Shown here: one piece after another, positions 24,917 through 26,097 of the stretch
How the letters are laid out: each line of letters begins with the position of its first letter
Numbering within the stretch: the stretch's first letter is position 1
IMG/VR virus record: IMGVR_UViG_3300034190_001120
Location: 1 to 26,097 of that record
DNA: 26,097 nt
Direction: 5' to 3' (one strand)
DNA from: a virus
Translations under genes and position numbers: made by a program
The notes under the pieces: model-generated
The model's database searches: none
Seen by the model: only the letters and a program-made list of their open reading frames with translations
What the model was told of the DNA's origin: nothing

Positions 24917-25030
24917 ATGTTATTAGACGCCTTGTACGGAATACTTTTAGCAGTAGGTAGTTTAGTCGTAACTGTCGTGATATTTGAGATGCTATCAATA
25001 GCATTAAAGAATTACAACGATGAGCGATGA
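24917..25030 (+). CDS. 37-aa single-pass membrane protein
   Basis: ATG 24917 follows CGGAG. The product MLLDALYGILLAVGSLVVTV is hydrophobic to about residue 31 and ends with a charged tail (KNYNDER). It matches the 37-residue product at 3912 in length and in an MLL(E/D)-x-x-YG-x-LL start, hinting at a paralogous pair. Overlaps the next gene by 11 bases. Confidence 0.55.
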   Translation: MLLDALYGILLAVGSLVVTVVIFEMLSIALKNYNDER

Positions 25031-25127
25031 AACTGTCGATAAGCCTTCGCAAGAAGAAGTTGAGCTATGTATCTGTGGCGAAATATTAACCGCAGAGCAT
25101 TATGAGCATATGACTAATGGATATTAG
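25020..25127 (+). CDS. 35-aa acidic protein with CICG motif
   Basis: Starts inside the end of the membrane gene. The product (MSDETVDKPSQEEVELCICG, then EILTAEHYEHMTNGY) shares its Cys-x-Cys-Gly motif with both repeat units of the 13698 product. Too short to bind a metal alone unless it dimerises. No known family. Confidence 0.5.
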   Translation: MSDETVDKPSQEEVELCICGEILTAEHYEHMTNGY

Positions 25128-25242
25128 TGATCCTGGTGAAAAAAAGCCTGAACTTGATTGGACCGATGATGAGTTCTATGAAGGCGCTTGGAGTTGGGTA
25201 GACGAGTGTGAACTCGAAGATAAGGAAGATAAAGATGAGTGA
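25117..25242 (+). CDS. 41-aa acidic protein
   Basis: Overlaps the end of the CICG gene. The product MDISDPGEKKPELDWTDDEF is very acidic, with Trp residues (GAWSWVDECELEDKEDK). No ribosome site of note, and it overlaps genes on both sides, so translation would be coupled. Weakest of the gene calls in this run. Confidence 0.45.
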   Translation: MDISDPGEKKPELDWTDDEFYEGAWSWVDECELEDKEDKDE

Positions 25243-25429
25243 TTTTACTGTAGGTCATTTAAAGGAATTAATTCAAGGTCTTGACGATGACATTGGCATT
25301 GAAGTAAATCATGAAAGTGATTATTACAGCATTGATAATGGAATTTTATTGTGGAATCAAGGAAAAGATAATGAGACTTTGCTTAGGTTTACACTTCTTG
25401 TAGAGGAAGATAAAGATGAACACTCCTGA
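25235..25429 (+). CDS. Small acidic protein of unknown function, 64 aa
   Basis: I use ATG 25235, eight bases inside the previous gene, with AAGGAAG-type sequence (25222-25227) before it. The sequence has a hydrophobic strand-helix start (DFTVGHLKELIQGLDDDIG), followed by HESDYYSIDNGILLW and TLLRFTLLVEEDKDE. The pattern 'L-ELI-GLDDD--I' is common in small phage proteins of unknown role. Overlaps the following gene by 14 bases. Confidence 0.6.
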   Translation: MSDFTVGHLKELIQGLDDDIGIEVNHESDYYSIDNGILLWNQGKDNETLLRFTLLVEEDKDEHS

Positions 25430-25733
25430 TAGTTGGGTCGTGCTGAAGATAACCACAGAGACTGAGGTCATACACAAAGTCTTAGCAGGATGGAGTGGTG
25501 GATATCTTTATGGTGATTCATGGCGATTGAATAGTGGCATCACCATAGTCTTTGAAAGAGAAGATAGTGTAGACTTCTACGGTAATAGTGGATCATTATA
25601 TCATTGTCGTAAAGGTTCTTACGGACTAAGAATGGGCACATCAGGAATCTACAATGATCTAGTATCACAATTTGGTGACAAAATAGAGATGATGCCTGAA
25701 GACACAGATTGGAAAAAGCTGGTGAATCTATGA
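25416..25733 (+). CDS. Conserved phage protein of unknown function, 105 aa
   Basis: The core VLAGWSGGYLYGDSWRLNSG then YGNSGSLYHCRKGSYGLRMG is a signature I recall from many T4-like and other large phages; the next gene is often the same partner. The product is beta-rich with several Trp, Tyr and Gly residues, and no function is assigned. It starts in an overlap and ends in ATGA (25730-25733). Confidence 0.75.
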   Translation: MNTPDSWVVLKITTETEVIHKVLAGWSGGYLYGDSWRLNSGITIVFEREDSVDFYGNSGSLYHCRKGSYGLRMGTSGIYNDLVSQFGDKIEMMPEDTDWKKLVNL

Positions 25734-26095
25734 TAAACTATTCGGTCAACTGGATGGGACCAATCTCTACTCGTTGGTATGAAGAAAGAAATATTCCGTT
25801 TGAGATCAGAGAAACTTCAGGTAAAATACTGCCTAAAACTGAGTACAAACACTTCTTAGAGTCGTACTCATGTGGGCGCATAGACATCTATGGGTTAGAT
25901 GAAAGTGAGCATTGGGGTGGTAAGTCTGAGTACAGTGTTTCTCCAATGAGAACTGAAGATTGGAATGCATTTGGTGGATGGCTAGATAAATTAGAGTCGT
26001 CAGTTCTCCTAACATATAGAGAACTGATCAGTGATTTTGAAAAAGAATATGGTCAGAGAATAGAATGGTTTATAGAACTCAATAAGGAACAATAA
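25730..26095 (+). CDS. Conserved phage protein of unknown function, 121 aa
   Basis: Starts in an ATGA overlap with its neighbour. Signatures are MINYSVNWMGPISTRWYEE, SYSCGRIDIYGLDESEHWGG and NAFGGWLDKLESS, which I recall as a widespread phage family found beside the preceding protein. No known function. Its stop at 26093-26095 forms TAATG with a further gene start at 26095-26097, cut by the window edge. Confidence 0.75.
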   Translation: MINYSVNWMGPISTRWYEERNIPFEIRETSGKILPKTEYKHFLESYSCGRIDIYGLDESEHWGGKSEYSVSPMRTEDWNAFGGWLDKLESSVLLTYRELISDFEKEYGQRIEWFIELNKEQ

Positions 26096-26097
26096 TG

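Overview
The window looks like part of the genome of a T4-like myovirus infecting a Gram-negative, probably marine, bacterium. Every supported gene lies on the + strand, the DNA is AT-rich, genes are small and tightly packed with many ATGA and TAATG start/stop overlaps, and no bacterial housekeeping gene is present. The T4-type assignment rests on a gp4-like head completion nuclease (23591-23971), a T4-type RNase H/5' exonuclease (7743-8594), a GroES-like co-chaperonin (2566-2832), PhoH with an FmdB-like small protein, a PAAR tail-spike tip, a DUF6433-type protein, and two TATAAATA boxes of the T4 late-promoter type. The Gram-negative host is inferred from an i-spanin/o-spanin pair with a lipobox and from sigma70-type promoters; the host genus cannot be read from the sequence.

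Layout. 1-5790: a tRNA-Arg and a run of small conserved phage genes, including a zincin-like metallopeptidase, the co-chaperonin, the spanins, a glutaredoxin and a WYL_2-like protein. 5790-5956: a compact candidate pseudoknot RNA, then a promoter. 5957-10350: a 383-residue protein of unknown function and two partners, then RNase H, a DUF6433-like protein, a c-type cytochrome and a HAD-family hydrolase. 10351-12600: a late promoter with a 5' hairpin, then FmdB-like protein, PhoH, an unknown 284-residue protein and PAAR. 12601-18475: an accessory region of very small genes, many preceded by near-identical promoter-leader modules, plus a RecB-like PD-(D/E)XK exonuclease and a KOW-like protein. 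18483-19303: six tRNA genes, including a tandemly duplicated tRNA-Glu whose second copy has a remodelled anticodon arm. 19367-21502: a self-contained late cassette (TATAAATA, two exported proteins, one membrane coiled-coil protein, perfect terminator). 21528-26097: more promoter-leader modules with tiny genes, then the gp4 homologue, an AbrB-like protein and a conserved gene pair at the right edge.

How it works together. Fourteen promoters with near-consensus -35 and -10 boxes and a TGn extension imply direct use of host sigma70 polymerase for the early or middle genes, and at least two TATAAATA sites imply a gp55-type late sigma factor encoded elsewhere. The proteins seen would support DNA processing (RNase H, RecB-like nuclease), protein folding, redox chemistry (glutaredoxin, cytochrome c), translation (tRNAs matching A/T-ending codons), virion assembly (gp4, PAAR) and lysis (spanins). 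The least expected items are the phage-borne cytochrome c, the altered duplicate tRNA, the pseudoknot, and the modular promoter array with a two-copy operator-like repeat. No gene-free stretch exceeds 300 bases except the tRNA array at 18783-19440, which holds five tRNA genes, short spacers and a late promoter.
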